Origin: Enterococcus aquimarinus
GTDB taxonomy: Bacteria > Bacillota > Bacilli > Lactobacillales > Enterococcaceae
Direction: 5' to 3'
Assembly (NCBI RefSeq): GCF_001885765.1
Contig: NZ_JXKD01000003.1
Coordinates: forward strand, 62,001-126,000
Length of the DNA: 64,000 nt
Positions 1 to 9,321 of this stretch are shown here, one piece after another. Below the pieces are notes generated by a model. It made no database searches, was not told the DNA's origin, and saw only the letters and a program-made list of their open reading frames with translations. Numbering within the stretch: the first letter of the stretch is position 1; each line of letters opens with the position of its first letter. Position numbers and translations under genes: made by a program.

Positions 1-109
1 CATCTTCTAGTGCATCTGTTTGATCGCTTAACGCGGCCAATTGTTGCGATAACGACTCATCTAAATTTTCATAAGTAGACCATTGTTCGTAAATTTTTCT
101 CCAAGACAT
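1..109 (-). CDS. pgcA: Phospho-sugar mutase (phosphoglucomutase), N-terminal fragment
   Basis: Partial gene that runs off the left edge; only the first 36 codons are present. The visible peptide begins MSWRKIYEQWSTYENLD and continues with a helical, acidic stretch. This matches the typical N-terminus of Firmicutes alpha-phosphoglucomutase/phosphomannomutase (PgcA type), which interconverts glucose-1-P and glucose-6-P and so feeds GalU, encoded further along this window. The start ATG has a GTGAGG ribosome binding site about 7 nt upstream. Assignment rests on the N-terminus only; no catalytic serine or metal loop is in view. Confidence 0.6.
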   Translation of the reverse strand, partial: MSWRKIYEQWSTYENLDESLSQQLAALSDQTDALED

Positions 110-212
110 AAAAAAACCTCACTTTCAAAATAAGTAGATAAACCAATTATACCATTATTAACTTTAGACTAAAAGAGCTTGTCTTCTTTCTGTTATCATT
201 CTTCTAAACGCT

Positions 213-249
213 AAAAAAGTGATCAGCCTTCAAAGCTAATCACTTTTTT
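213..249 (-). terminator. Terminator downstream of trxB
   Basis: A 15-bp stem (AAAAAAGTGATCAGC with GCTAATCACTTTTTT, one G-T wobble) with a 7-nt loop. The A and T runs at the ends allow function on either strand. It lies just past the trxB stop and upstream of pgcA, so it separates the two genes. Confidence 0.75.
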
Positions 250-304
250 ATTTTAGAAAATAACTGTTATCTATCTATTACTTTTTGAACGATTATATCT
301 TTAC

Positions 305-1237
305 TTAGACGGTTGTCTTAGGATCTTTTTGCTCTTCAATAAATTGAAAAACTTGTTGTCCAGCAATACTACCATCGCCGACTGCGGTAGTCACTTGACG
401 TAATTCTTTCTCACGCACATCACCAACCGCATAAACACCCGGAACGGAGGTACGCATTTGCGTATCTGTGATAATCCATCCGTCCTCATTGGTAATTCCT
501 GTATCTTTGAAAGCTTCAGTTAGTGGATCTAAGCCTACATAAATAAAGATACCGCCCGCTTCTTCTTCATGAATTTCTTTTGTTCTCACATTTTCAATGA
601 CGGCACCCGTCATGCTCATCTTGTTTCCTTTAATTTCTGTGACAACTGAATCCCATAGGAAAGAAATTTTAGGATTCGCAAATGCGCGATTTTGAATGAT
701 TTTTTGTGCACGTAATTCATCACGACGGTGAACAATCACAACTTCTGAAGCAAACTGTGTCAGGAACAAAGCCTCTTCGACAGCAGAATCGCCTCCACCT
801 ACGACTAATAGTTTGCGATTGCGGAAGAACGCCCCATCACAAACCGCACAATAGGACACGCCGCGACCCGCAAATTCTTGCTCGCCTTTAACACCTAATT
901 GACGGTGTTCACAGCCCGTTGCAATAATAACCGTTTTGGTTTGATAAATCTCGCTGTCTGTTTTGACTTCTTTATAGTCGCCACAATCGTTTATCCCTTC
1001 TACAATTCCATAGGCATGTTTTGTACCAAATTTTTCAAGGGGACTATACATTTTTTCGGCTAATTCTGGTCCCATGATTCGGTCAAATCCTGGATAATTT
1101 TCAATTTCAGCGGTGTTATTCATTTGACCACCTGGAGCACCACGTTCGATTAATAAAACTGATAAATTCGATCTTGAAGCGTATAATGCTGCCGTCATTC
1201 CTGCCGGTCCTGCACCGATAACTATTACATCTAACAT
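305..1237 (-). CDS. trxB: Thioredoxin-disulfide reductase
   Basis: 310 aa, the normal length for a bacterial low-molecular-weight thioredoxin reductase. This flavoenzyme uses NADPH to re-reduce thioredoxin in the cytosol. Visible features are the FAD-binding GAGPAGMTAALYAS near residue 8, the redox-active CAVCDG at 130-135, the NADPH-binding GGGDSAVEEA near 147 with HRRDELRA after it, and the C-terminal FAD motif GVYAVGDVRE. The start ATG follows a GGAGGG ribosome binding site. It is monocistronic, diverging from the MATE gene and followed by a terminator. Confidence 0.97.
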   Translation of the reverse strand: MLDVIVIGAGPAGMTAALYASRSNLSVLLIERGAPGGQMNNTAEIENYPGFDRIMGPELAEKMYSPLEKFGTKHAYGIVEGINDCGDYKEVKTDSEIYQTKTVIIATGCEHRQLGVKGEQEFAGRGVSYCAVCDGAFFRNRKLLVVGGGDSAVEEALFLTQFASEVVIVHRRDELRAQKIIQNRAFANPKISFLWDSVVTEIKGNKMSMTGAVIENVRTKEIHEEEAGGIFIYVGLDPLTEAFKDTGITNEDGWIITDTQMRTSVPGVYAVGDVREKELRQVTTAVGDGSIAGQQVFQFIEEQKDPKTTV

Positions 1238-1341
1238 ATATTGTATCCCTCCGATATTTTCACTACAATCACTTTATTCTTTTCATTATCCATTGTCTAC
1301 CAATACGCTCTAATAAAATGAAAGGAAGTGGCTGAAAACCC

Positions 1342-1369
1342 TTGACATTTTATACCTATCTTGTAAAAT
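1342..1369 (+). promoter_or_regulatory. Sigma-A promoter of the MATE exporter gene
   Basis: TTGACA (1342-1347), a 16-bp spacer and TAAAAT (1364-1369), followed by an AGAGAGGA ribosome binding site and a TTG start at 1414. Confidence 0.75.
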
Positions 1370-1413
1370 TGCCAAGACATTACAAATAATAACTATAAGA
1401 GAGGAAAAGCAAT

Positions 1414-2793
1414 TTGACAAGCATAAAAAAAATTACGCCATCTGATCGTGAGTTACTCTTTCTCAGCTGGCCGATCTTTGTGGAATTATTTCTCAGAGTC
1501 GTCATCGGAAATATTAATGTGTGGATGATTTCCCACTATTCAGAACCTGCTGTCGCTTCCATTGGCGCGGCCAACCAATTATTAAACCTGATGGTATTTG
1601 TTTACGGTTTCATTACGATTGGTACCCAGATTATTATTGCTCAATACATTGGGGCCAACAAATTACGCGACATTAAGCACGTGATACACACGGCATTATT
1701 TGGTTCATTTACAATTGGCATGATGATTAGTATCGTGTTCTTCTTTTTCTCCAAATCTTTACTCACTTTCATGAACTTAAATGAGGAACTAATACAAATT
1801 GGAAATAGTTATTTGCAAATTTTCGGTGGTAGTCTCATTATTTCTGCGCTCTCTGCGGTGATTATTGCCATCTTACGAACACATGGTCATACAAAACCAG
1901 CCCTGCTTATTCCAATGACAGCCAGTATCTTATCGGTAATCGGTAACTATTTTGTACTATATCAACCTTTTGGCTTGCCAAGTTTTGGTGTCAGTGGCCT
2001 CGCGTACTCGAGTGTGTTCGGTAATATGATTGGCTTAATCATTTCAGTAGCACTCTTAAAACGCTACATCGGCTTTTCTATTTTCTCTTTCCGCTTCAGA
2101 AAAATTTCGTTTCCTATTTTGAAAGCCATTTTGATGTATGGTTTACCTTCGTCAGGAGAAACATTATCTTATCAAGGCGCCCAAGTTGTGGTGACAATGA
2201 TTGTGGCATCACTGGGTGCTAGTGTGTTAATTGCCAAATCTTATATTAGTGCGATTACCCAATTCGTTTATTTGATTGCTTCAGCTTTAAGTCAAGGGAA
2301 TCAGATTATGGTTGGTCGTGATGTCGGAGCAGGCGAATTTGAGCGTGCGTATAACAGAGGCATGCGAACGACGATCATCGGTGCAAGTGCGTCTTTGATT
2401 ATTTGTCTGATTACGTTTATCTTTATCGAACCAATCATGGGGATTTTCACAAGCAATCCGGAAGTCATCCATATCGCGAAAGAAGTCTTTTTAGTGGAAA
2501 TTGTCCTCGAAACCACTCGTTCGATTAATATGATTTTAGTGGGTTCGCTCAATGCAAGTGGCGATGTCAAATTCCCACTCATTTGTAGTTTGCTTGTCTT
2601 ATGGGTGATTAGTTTACCCTTCTCCTATTCTCTTGCAATTTGGGCAGGATTTGGCTTAGTTGGTGTGTGGATTGCTTATGCGATTGATGAAGCCTTGCGG
2701 TCGATTTTAATGATTCGACGGTGGCGCTCCAGAATTTGGGAATCCAAGTCACTCGTGCAACAGACGACCACATTAGATGAAGTTTCCGTTTAA
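1414..2793 (+). CDS. MATE family multidrug efflux transporter
   Basis: 459 aa, with about 12 hydrophobic segments in two similar halves, as expected for MATE (NorM/DinF-like) cation-coupled exporters of drugs and other organic molecules. The N-terminal half carries the family-like stretches SWPIFVELFLRVVIGN and GTQIIIAQYIGA. Translation begins at TTG (1414), supported by AGAGAGGA about 8 nt upstream and by the promoter at 1342-1369. It stands alone between trxB and a glutathione peroxidase gene, with its own terminator. The substrate cannot be read from the sequence. Confidence 0.9.
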   Translation: MTSIKKITPSDRELLFLSWPIFVELFLRVVIGNINVWMISHYSEPAVASIGAANQLLNLMVFVYGFITIGTQIIIAQYIGANKLRDIKHVIHTALFGSFTIGMMISIVFFFFSKSLLTFMNLNEELIQIGNSYLQIFGGSLIISALSAVIIAILRTHGHTKPALLIPMTASILSVIGNYFVLYQPFGLPSFGVSGLAYSSVFGNMIGLIISVALLKRYIGFSIFSFRFRKISFPILKAILMYGLPSSGETLSYQGAQVVVTMIVASLGASVLIAKSYISAITQFVYLIASALSQGNQIMVGRDVGAGEFERAYNRGMRTTIIGASASLIICLITFIFIEPIMGIFTSNPEVIHIAKEVFLVEIVLETTRSINMILVGSLNASGDVKFPLICSLLVLWVISLPFSYSLAIWAGFGLVGVWIAYAIDEALRSILMIRRWRSRIWESKSLVQQTTTLDEVSV

Positions 2794-2801
2794 AAAAATG
2801 A

Positions 2802-2831
2802 ACGACTTGCTTTTTGTAAGTCGTTTTTTTA
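2802..2831 (+). terminator. Terminator of the MATE gene
   Basis: Stem ACGACTT / AAGTCGT with a GCTTTTTGT loop, followed by seven T residues. The -10-like TATACT of the next gene (2853-2858) lies only about 25 bp beyond. Confidence 0.85.
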
Positions 2832-2879
2832 TCATCTTTTTTTTATATCTTGTATACTTAAAAAAAGGAGATGAATACG

Positions 2880-3353
2880 ATGTCAATTTATCAATTTAAT
2901 GCTACTTTGGAAACAGGAGAAATTTACTCTCTCGAACAATACAAAGGCAAAGTCATTGTGATTGTCAATACAGCAACAAAATGTGGGTTAGCCCCTCAAT
3001 TTAAAGAACTAGAAGCCATCTACCAGACCTATAAAGATCAAGGTCTCGTCATTTTAGGCTTCCCATCGAATCAATTTCATCAAGAACCCGATTCAGGAGA
3101 AAAAGCTGCAGAAGCTTGTCGAATGACTTATGGTGTAACGTTCCCAATGCATACACTAACAGTGATTAACGGCAAAGAAGCCGATCCTTTGTTTCTCTAC
3201 TTAGAAGAACAAGCACCTGGTCTCTTAACGAACGATATCAAATGGAATTTCACAAAATTCTTAATCAATCGTGAAGGAGAAGTCGTTGAGCGTTTCGCTC
3301 CAAAAACAAGTCCAAAAGAAATGATCGACCCTATCGAAAAAGCATTAGGCTAA
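2880..3353 (+). CDS. Glutathione peroxidase family thiol peroxidase
   Basis: 157 aa from the ATG at 2880. The open frame extends to an ATG at 2871, but that codon directly abuts the AAAGGAG ribosome binding site, so 2880 (9-nt spacing) is the likely start. It is a GPx-fold peroxidase that reduces hydroperoxides. The active-site motif NTATKCGLAPQF has cysteine (about residue 35), not selenocysteine. The partner residues appear in FPSNQF and in KWNFTKFL. Cys-type bacterial GPx proteins usually take electrons from thioredoxin, which fits the nearby trxB, although the genes are not co-transcribed. Confidence 0.93.
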   Translation: MSIYQFNATLETGEIYSLEQYKGKVIVIVNTATKCGLAPQFKELEAIYQTYKDQGLVILGFPSNQFHQEPDSGEKAAEACRMTYGVTFPMHTLTVINGKEADPLFLYLEEQAPGLLTNDIKWNFTKFLINREGEVVERFAPKTSPKEMIDPIEKALG

Positions 3354-3393
3354 CAAAAAAGACAACGATCTCACAGTCGTTGTCTTTTTTGTT
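3352..3393. terminator. Bidirectional terminator between gpx and the ABC exporter genes
   Basis: Perfect 17-bp inverted repeat: AACAAAAAAGACAACGA (3352-3368) and its complement (3377-3393), loop of 8. It sits between convergent genes ending at 3353 and 3422, with T runs on both strands. Confidence 0.9.
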
Positions 3394-3421
3394 GCACTAA
3401 TTTAAAGGTGTTTTGTGAAAC

Positions 3422-5206
3422 TTAGACGTCACTACTTTGCAGTTGATACATCGCCGAGTATAAGCCGTCGAACTGAACTAATTCGTCGTGATTTCCACGT
3501 TCGACAATCTTCCCTTTGTCTAAGACTAAAATTAAATTCGCATCACGGATCGTCGACAAGCGATGCGCAATGGCAATCGTTGTCCGGCCTTGTCGCATAT
3601 TCGTCAAGCCTTGTTGAATCAGACTCTCTGTCTCGGTGTCAATATTGGCCGTCGCTTCATCCAAAACTAAAATCTTAGGTTTCATCACCATCGTTCGTGC
3701 AAACGAAATTAATTGTCGTTGCCCACTCGAATAACTCGCACCACGCTCGATCACTTTTGAATAATAAGTATCTGGTAAGCTTTCAATAAAGCGATCTGCT
3801 TGGACAAATTTTGCCGCTTGAACGACTTCTTCATCCGTAATCTCTTTATTCAACAAGCGGATATTATCGGCAATATTCCCATAAAACATAAAGGCATCTT
3901 GTAAAACCAAGCCCATTTTTTGTCTTAATTCTTCCAAAGAAAAATCACGAATATCTTGATCGTCTATTAAAATTTGACCTTCGCCAAATTCATAAAAACG
4001 CATTAAGATGTTAATAATCGAACTTTTACCACTCCCGGTATGCCCGACTAACGCAACCGTTTCTCCGGGATTTACGATAAACGAAATATTTTCTAACACA
4101 TTCACCTTCCCATCATAAGAAAACGTCACATTTCGAAATTCAATTTTTCCTTCGATGATTTTCGCACGGGCGTTGTCTTTTTGTTGGGGCGTGTACTCTG
4201 TCTCATCCATAATTCGCAACACACGACTACCCGCTACGATTCCATCCGTAAACGTACTTAAAAAGTCCATCATTTGTGTCATAGGATTAAAAAATGTTTG
4301 AACGTAGGTTGTAAAGGCAAAGATTAACCCGACTTCAACGGGTGATTGCATGGCGTTGAACCCAAAAGCCGTTAAGACGACCGCTAAAGCAAATGTATAA
4401 AGTAGACTGATAATTGGGCCCAATAAGAGGGAGTTCATCTTAATCATCGCGTATCGGGTAGCTAAGTACTCGTCATTCGTCTCTTCGAATTCTTTCATGA
4501 ACCGTCTTTCTTGTCGGAATTGTTGAATAATTTGCATACCTGAAATCGATTCATTCAATTTTGTATTTAATTGACTTAATTTCTCACGCATTTGGCGATA
4601 AACACGGGAACTAAAACTTTGATAATACCAAATCACAAACCCGAGAATTGGCAAGAAAGCTAAGATGAGTAGGGCAATTTTTTGATTAATTTGAAACATC
4701 GCAATAAACGATGATACGACCGCAAAAATCCCGGTTAACACGGTTAAGAAAACGTGCCAAAATTCAAATAAGGTTTCCGTGTCGTTAGAAACTCTTGAGA
4801 CAACGGATCCTGCCGGCGTTTGATCAAAATAACGCATCCCGAGGGTATGTAATTTTTCAAATAATTTGACACGAATATGTTGATAACTTTGGAGTGACGC
4901 ATTGGAGTATAAAAACCATTGAAAGAACCAAATGACAGCTTTCAAAATCGTCCCTAATAAATATAGCATCGCAAAAAACAAAATAATTTGTAACGTTGCA
5001 CTTTGGGTCGTTAAATAGCGATCAATCAACGTTTGCAAAATTCTTGGCATTAAAACATTAATTGTCGCTAAAACAAGTGCAAAACCAATAGCGATGATAA
5101 ACGTCATTCTAAACGGTTTCGCATAAGCAAACAAGCGTTTAATCACAACGAGTTGTTCTTTAAAGGGCATTGATGTTGCCCATTCGGATTGCTTTTTTTC
5201 CATCAT
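3422..5206 (-). CDS. Heterodimeric ABC exporter, subunit with canonical Walker B glutamate
   Basis: 594 aa: a six-helix exporter transmembrane domain (about residues 30-330) fused to a nucleotide-binding domain. The domain has Walker A GHTGSGKSS and Walker B ILVLDEA with the catalytic glutamate, but a degenerate signature (SYSSGQRQL instead of LSGGQ). The partner gene upstream has the opposite defects, the expected arrangement in heterodimeric multidrug exporters such as LmrCD, BmrCD and EfrAB/CD. The start overlaps the partner's stop by 4 nt (ATGA), indicating translational coupling. Likely role: drug or lipid-like substrate export at the membrane. Which named enterococcal pair it matches cannot be decided by eye. 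Confidence 0.92.
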   Translation of the reverse strand: MMEKKQSEWATSMPFKEQLVVIKRLFAYAKPFRMTFIIAIGFALVLATINVLMPRILQTLIDRYLTTQSATLQIILFFAMLYLLGTILKAVIWFFQWFLYSNASLQSYQHIRVKLFEKLHTLGMRYFDQTPAGSVVSRVSNDTETLFEFWHVFLTVLTGIFAVVSSFIAMFQINQKIALLILAFLPILGFVIWYYQSFSSRVYRQMREKLSQLNTKLNESISGMQIIQQFRQERRFMKEFEETNDEYLATRYAMIKMNSLLLGPIISLLYTFALAVVLTAFGFNAMQSPVEVGLIFAFTTYVQTFFNPMTQMMDFLSTFTDGIVAGSRVLRIMDETEYTPQQKDNARAKIIEGKIEFRNVTFSYDGKVNVLENISFIVNPGETVALVGHTGSGKSSIINILMRFYEFGEGQILIDDQDIRDFSLEELRQKMGLVLQDAFMFYGNIADNIRLLNKEITDEEVVQAAKFVQADRFIESLPDTYYSKVIERGASYSSGQRQLISFARTMVMKPKILVLDEATANIDTETESLIQQGLTNMRQGRTTIAIAHRLSTIRDANLILVLDKGKIVERGNHDELVQFDGLYSAMYQLQSSDV

Positions 5207-6954
5207 TCTTCTCCCCCTTCAATTTTAGCTTCTAACTGTTGTTTTTCCCACATTTTTTGATACCAACCACCTGTTGTGATTAACGTTTCATGAACACCAC
5301 GCTCGACGATTCTTCCTTCATCTAAGACAATAATCTCTTGCGCATGCATGACACTACTCAATCGATGAGCCGCAATAATCGTTGTTTTGTTTTGACGATA
5401 CGCTTTTAAATTAGAAAGAATGACTTCTTCCGTTTTCGCATCGACGGCCGACAGGGCATCATCTAAAATCAATAATTCAGGATTCGTAATTAAGGCACGG
5501 GCAATTGAAATGCGCTGCTTTTGTCCGCCTGATAGGGACACACCACGCTCTCCGACTAATGTATCATATCCTTGCGAGAAGGCTTCGATATCCGAATGAA
5601 TGCCTGCTAATTCAGCCGCTTGATTGACACGCTCTTGTGGTAACTGCGGATTCGCAAAACGAATATTATCCCGAATACTCATCGAAAATAAGAAGTGATC
5701 TTGTGGCACATACCCCATTGATTGCAATAAAGCGTCTAAGGTATAGTCTTTAATATTATGCCCACCAAATAAAATCGTGCCTTCGTAATGATCATACTCA
5801 CGCATTAACAATTTTAAGAGCGTTGTTTTACCGGCGCCCGTCTTGCCAACGATGCCTAAAACAGTTCCTTCTTTTAGTGAAATTTGAATCTCTTCTAGGG
5901 CTGTTGTATCAGCATCTGGATACGTGAAAGAAGCTAAATCAAGCATGATATTCCCTTTAGCAGGTTCTTTCCGCGCATTAAATGCTTCGACAATATGCGT
6001 TTTCTCCCCTAGTAACTCTGAAACACGATCGTAACTCGCATTGCCTCGTTCCAAAACATTAAACAGACGACCAATGGCAAACATCGGCCAAATCAGCATC
6101 CCAATATAACTCACAAATGAAACCAATTGTCCAATCGTGATAATGTCATTCATAATAAATTGTCCACCTACGATGATTGTTAAAACATAAGACAACCCAA
6201 TAATTAGTGTAATGACTGGGTCAAACAGGGCGTCTAAAAAGTTCACTCGTCGATTTTTTTGAATCGCTTGTTGGACTTTTTCGGTAAATTCGGCAATATC
6301 TTCTTGCTCTTGACCGAATGTCTTCAAGACTTTCATGCCTGTAATACTTTCTTGTGCTTTATCATTAATCGACGAGAAGGCTTCTTGGGAATCCCGAAAC
6401 GCATCATGTAACTTTGAGCCTAAGACGCGTGAAGCGACCGCTAATAACGGTAAGGGAATCAGCGCAATCAAGGTTAAACGCCAATCCACAAAAATCATCA
6501 TCGCAATCAAGGTCATGCCACCGGTAATCATCGAGTCAGCAAACGTTAAAATTCCGGCACCTGCCACATTTTGAATTGCTGATAAGTCATTGGTTGCATG
6601 AGCCATTAAATCACCGGTCCGGTATTTTTGGTAAAACAAGTGATCCATTTGGGTGAAATGATGAAACAACTGACGACGCAGACTTCTTTCTAAACGTGCG
6701 GCGCTCCCCCAGATGTTCGTTCGCCAAATGAAACGAAAGACGTATTGCGCAATGGCGGCTAGCAGTAATAAACCAATCCAGGCAAAAATTTCTTGAAGAT
6801 TAATTTCATCGGCTGCGATTTTATCAATAATAATTCCAATTACTTTCGGGGGAACAAGTTGCACAATCGCAACGACTACGAGCGCAAAAACCCCTAGCAG
6901 ATAGTGCTTTTTCTCTTCTTTAAAGAACCAACTTAATTTGCGAAAAATAGACAT
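5203..6954 (-). CDS. Heterodimeric ABC exporter, subunit with degenerate Walker B
   Basis: 583 aa, first gene of the exporter pair. It has an N-terminal transmembrane domain (about residues 15-310) and a C-terminal nucleotide-binding domain. Walker A is GKTGAGKTT and the signature VSLSGGQKQR is canonical, but Walker B reads LLILDDALSAVD, with aspartate replacing the catalytic glutamate. This marks the degenerate-site half of a heterodimeric exporter; the partner at 3422-5206 supplies the glutamate. The ribosome binding site is AAAGGAG. No convincing promoter lies between the terminator at 6983-7010 and this start, so expression may rely on read-through from yneF or on a promoter overlapping that terminator. 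Confidence 0.92.
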   Translation of the reverse strand: MSIFRKLSWFFKEEKKHYLLGVFALVVVAIVQLVPPKVIGIIIDKIAADEINLQEIFAWIGLLLLAAIAQYVFRFIWRTNIWGSAARLERSLRRQLFHHFTQMDHLFYQKYRTGDLMAHATNDLSAIQNVAGAGILTFADSMITGGMTLIAMMIFVDWRLTLIALIPLPLLAVASRVLGSKLHDAFRDSQEAFSSINDKAQESITGMKVLKTFGQEQEDIAEFTEKVQQAIQKNRRVNFLDALFDPVITLIIGLSYVLTIIVGGQFIMNDIITIGQLVSFVSYIGMLIWPMFAIGRLFNVLERGNASYDRVSELLGEKTHIVEAFNARKEPAKGNIMLDLASFTYPDADTTALEEIQISLKEGTVLGIVGKTGAGKTTLLKLLMREYDHYEGTILFGGHNIKDYTLDALLQSMGYVPQDHFLFSMSIRDNIRFANPQLPQERVNQAAELAGIHSDIEAFSQGYDTLVGERGVSLSGGQKQRISIARALITNPELLILDDALSAVDAKTEEVILSNLKAYRQNKTTIIAAHRLSSVMHAQEIIVLDEGRIVERGVHETLITTGGWYQKMWEKQQLEAKIEGGEE

Positions 6955-6982
6955 TTTAACACTCCTTTATTTTTTCTCTCCT

Positions 6983-7010
6983 AAAAAAAAACAGGCTATA
7001 ATCAGCCCGT
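6983..7010 (-). terminator. Terminator downstream of yneF
   Basis: On the minus strand, stem ACGGGCT / AGCCTGT with a 6-nt loop and one G-T pair, followed by a run of T residues. It sits only about 30 nt before the ABC exporter start. Confidence 0.7.
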
Positions 7011-7022
7011 TTAAAAAATCGT

Positions 7023-7238
7023 TTATTTTTGATTTTTCATTTGTTGCAACATTTGACGTATTTTCTTTTCAGAAGGCTTTTGACCCATTGATAACATCAT
7101 TGTGCGCAACATATCTTCATTAATTGGTGGGTTTTTCTTTAAATAATCTTGCATGTATTTACGTGCAAGAAAGAAACCACCGACGGCACCGATCGCTGCA
7201 CCGATTGCAATAAATAAAATAGCTAGTCCCCAGTTCAT
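7023..7238 (-). CDS. yneF: UPF0154 (YneF) family small membrane protein
   Basis: 71 aa. One N-terminal transmembrane helix with small glycine/alanine-rich packing (LFIAIGAAIGAVGGFFLARKY) is followed by a charged cytosolic tail with the family pattern NPPINEDMLRTMMLSMGQKPSE. Length and sequence match YneF of Firmicutes, a conserved protein of unknown function. Start chosen at ATG behind AGGAGTG. It stands between nfo and the ABC exporter genes. Confidence 0.93.
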   Translation of the reverse strand: MNWGLAILFIAIGAAIGAVGGFFLARKYMQDYLKKNPPINEDMLRTMMLSMGQKPSEKKIRQMLQQMKNQK

Positions 7239-7327
7239 GGTAACACTCCTTCCTTACGAATACTCTCAACTAAACATTTTACTAGATATTAAAACAAAAG
7301 AAAAGGCGCAATCGGTAAAGATTTTAA

Positions 7328-7370
7328 AAGAAAGAGCTTTTTTTACTGATTATGCAAGTAAAGCTATCTT
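7328..7370 (-). terminator. Possible weak terminator downstream of nfo
   Basis: An imperfect dyad (AGCTTT...AGTAAAGCT with a bulge) directly after the nfo stop, with T-rich sequence on the minus strand. The stem is irregular. Confidence 0.35.
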
Positions 7371-8264
7371 TTATCCTTGATTCTCAATTTTTTCTAATAA
7401 AATAGGATCAAACACACCACTCTTTAACATCGCAATTTCAAAGGCATATGGCGGCTTTTTATTTTTCTTATCTTCGCCCACATAAGGGGTTTCTAAAATT
7501 TTAGGTAAATGAGCTAATTGCGGATGATGAACAATTTTATGTAAGGCCTCAAAACCAATTTCACCAAAACCAATATTGGCGTGGCGGTCTTTTTTCGCGC
7601 CTTGAATGTTCTTGGAATCATTAATATGAATGACTTTTAAGCGATCCAAACCAATGATTTTATCAAATTCATTTAAAATACCGTCAAAATCCTCTCTGAC
7701 ATTGTAACCAGCATCATGAATGTGACACGTATCCAACGTAACCGATAATTTTTCGTTTAGTGTCACGCCGTCAATAATGCGCGCAATTTCTTCAAAACTA
7801 CGGCCGATTTCCGTCCCTTTACCTGCCATCGTTTCGAGGGCAATTTGCGGAATTTGATCAGCAGTTAAGACTTCATTCAATCCTTTCACAATTTGCGCAA
7901 TCGCAGCGTCCGGACCCGCACCGACATGCGCACCTGGATGCATGGTGATTTGAGTGCCTCCTAATGCTTGCGAACGGATAATTTCATCGCGCAAAAATTG
8001 TGTCGCAAAGCCAAAATTCTCGACTTTTACGGTATTGCCTAAATTAATAATATAAGGAGCATGAATCACCATATGACTCATTCCGTGTTCTTTCATAAAG
8101 GCAGTACCCGCTTCAATATTCATTTCTTCGATTGCTTTACGGCGCGTATTTTGCGGGGCACCAGTATAAATCATAAAAGTAGAAGCGTCATAACTGGCTG
8201 CTTCTTCTGCAGCACCCAGTAACATTTTTTTCCCATTCATTGAGACGTGTGATCCTAATAACAT
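7371..8264 (-). CDS. nfo: Endonuclease IV (AP endonuclease)
   Basis: 297 aa TIM-barrel AP endonuclease that cuts 5' to abasic sites in base excision repair. The zinc-ligand segments occur in the family order: [17 protein letters not shown], the glutamate of [34 protein letters not shown] and [12 protein letters not shown]. Length is typical (about 280-300 aa). The ATG follows GGAGGAATAAAC. The nearest upstream gene on this strand is the AEC permease, about 75 bp away. Confidence 0.97.
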   Translation of the reverse strand: MLLGSHVSMNGKKMLLGAAEEAASYDASTFMIYTGAPQNTRRKAIEEMNIEAGTAFMKEHGMSHMVIHAPYIINLGNTVKVENFGFATQFLRDEIIRSQALGGTQITMHPGAHVGAGPDAAIAQIVKGLNEVLTADQIPQIALETMAGKGTEIGRSFEEIARIIDGVTLNEKLSVTLDTCHIHDAGYNVREDFDGILNEFDKIIGLDRLKVIHINDSKNIQGAKKDRHANIGFGEIGFEALHKIVHHPQLAHLPKILETPYVGEDKKNKKPPYAFEIAMLKSGVFDPILLEKIENQG

Positions 8265-8340
8265 GTTTATTCCTCCTCTTATCTCTTCCTTTCAAAGTAT
8301 GAAGGAAGAAGTCCAATTTAACAATACATTTGCTTACATT

Positions 8341-9246
8341 TCAAGCATAAACCAGCAAGACAATCGTCATTAACGGTAAACTCAATAAGAAACTCATCGA
8401 AGCAGCAAAACCTAACACTTCTTCTTTTACACCAGAAGCTACCGCAAACATAATACCAAATAAGGGAATTGGGGTGAGTGCTAACAAACTTAGCATTGAT
8501 TTGATTAAGTCACTTAACGGTAAGAAGTATAACAGTGCAATGACTGAAAAACCAATTCCATAGCGTAACGCTAACACACCAATCACTTCTTTTATCGAAT
8601 CTCTTGGTAAGCGGAACTCCAAGTATAAGCCAATCATAAACATCGATAAGAATACATTCGACGACGCTACCGGTTGCGTTACAATTTTGACCACTTCAGG
8701 TAAATCGATGGCGAAGTATCGAAGAAAAAACATCACGAGATAACACACAAAAGGAACCGATTTAGCTAATTGCGAAAAAACGTGTTTGAAGCGAACTTTC
8801 GTGGAATGACCAATCACTTGATCCACGATAATCTTATTCCCACCTGAGAGTAACAAATTGTTCCCCACATCAAACATGGAAATAAGCGGAATGCCCAGTG
8901 GTGCGATACTTTGCACAAAAGGTAGTGTAAAGTTCCCAATATTAAACCCAGAGGCCCCATACAGATAAAGGGCTTTGGCTTGTGGATTTTTTTTCCTAGA
9001 ATAAAGATAGGCCAGTAACAGTTGGAGCATAAACCAAATAAGAGCTAGTAACGTAAATAATAATAACTTTTTATCCATTTTTAAATCGATAAAATTCACG
9101 ATAATCACTGCTGGTAACGTAATATTCATAATAATTCTGGCAATCATTGTGCCATCATTTTTTTGTAAAATCCCGACCCGTTTCATGATGAATCCTAAAA
9201 AAATCATGAAAAACAAACTGATAGCTTGCAAAATAATGTCGACCAT
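8341..9246 (-). CDS. AEC family transporter (auxin efflux carrier superfamily)
   Basis: 301 aa from the ATG at 9246. The longer frame starts with a GTG at 9255 that lies inside the GGAGTG ribosome binding site, so the internal ATG is preferred. About ten hydrophobic helices fall in two inverted halves, with a shorter central hydrophilic region (NKIIVDQVIGHS). The N-terminal FLGFIMKRVGILQ and the internal NFTLPFVQSIAPLG are typical of AEC-family secondary carriers. In lactic acid bacteria, relatives carry malate or other organic acids, but the substrate here is unknown. Confidence 0.85.
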   Translation of the reverse strand: MVDIILQAISLFFMIFLGFIMKRVGILQKNDGTMIARIIMNITLPAVIIVNFIDLKMDKKLLLFTLLALIWFMLQLLLAYLYSRKKNPQAKALYLYGASGFNIGNFTLPFVQSIAPLGIPLISMFDVGNNLLLSGGNKIIVDQVIGHSTKVRFKHVFSQLAKSVPFVCYLVMFFLRYFAIDLPEVVKIVTQPVASSNVFLSMFMIGLYLEFRLPRDSIKEVIGVLALRYGIGFSVIALLYFLPLSDLIKSMLSLLALTPIPLFGIMFAVASGVKEEVLGFAASMSFLLSLPLMTIVLLVYA

Positions 9247-9268
9247 TGACTTCACTCCTTCTAATCAA

Positions 9269-9304
9269 AATTGAGGCATTGTCGTAATCGACAGCGCCTC
9301 AATT
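9269..9304 (-). terminator. Terminator downstream of tyrS
   Basis: Near-perfect 16-bp stem (AATTGAGGC-ATTGTCG with its imperfect complement, two mismatches) and a 4-nt loop, followed on the minus strand by a short T tract. It separates tyrS from the AEC permease gene. Confidence 0.75.
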
Positions 9305-9321
9305 CTTTCTATCCATTAAAC

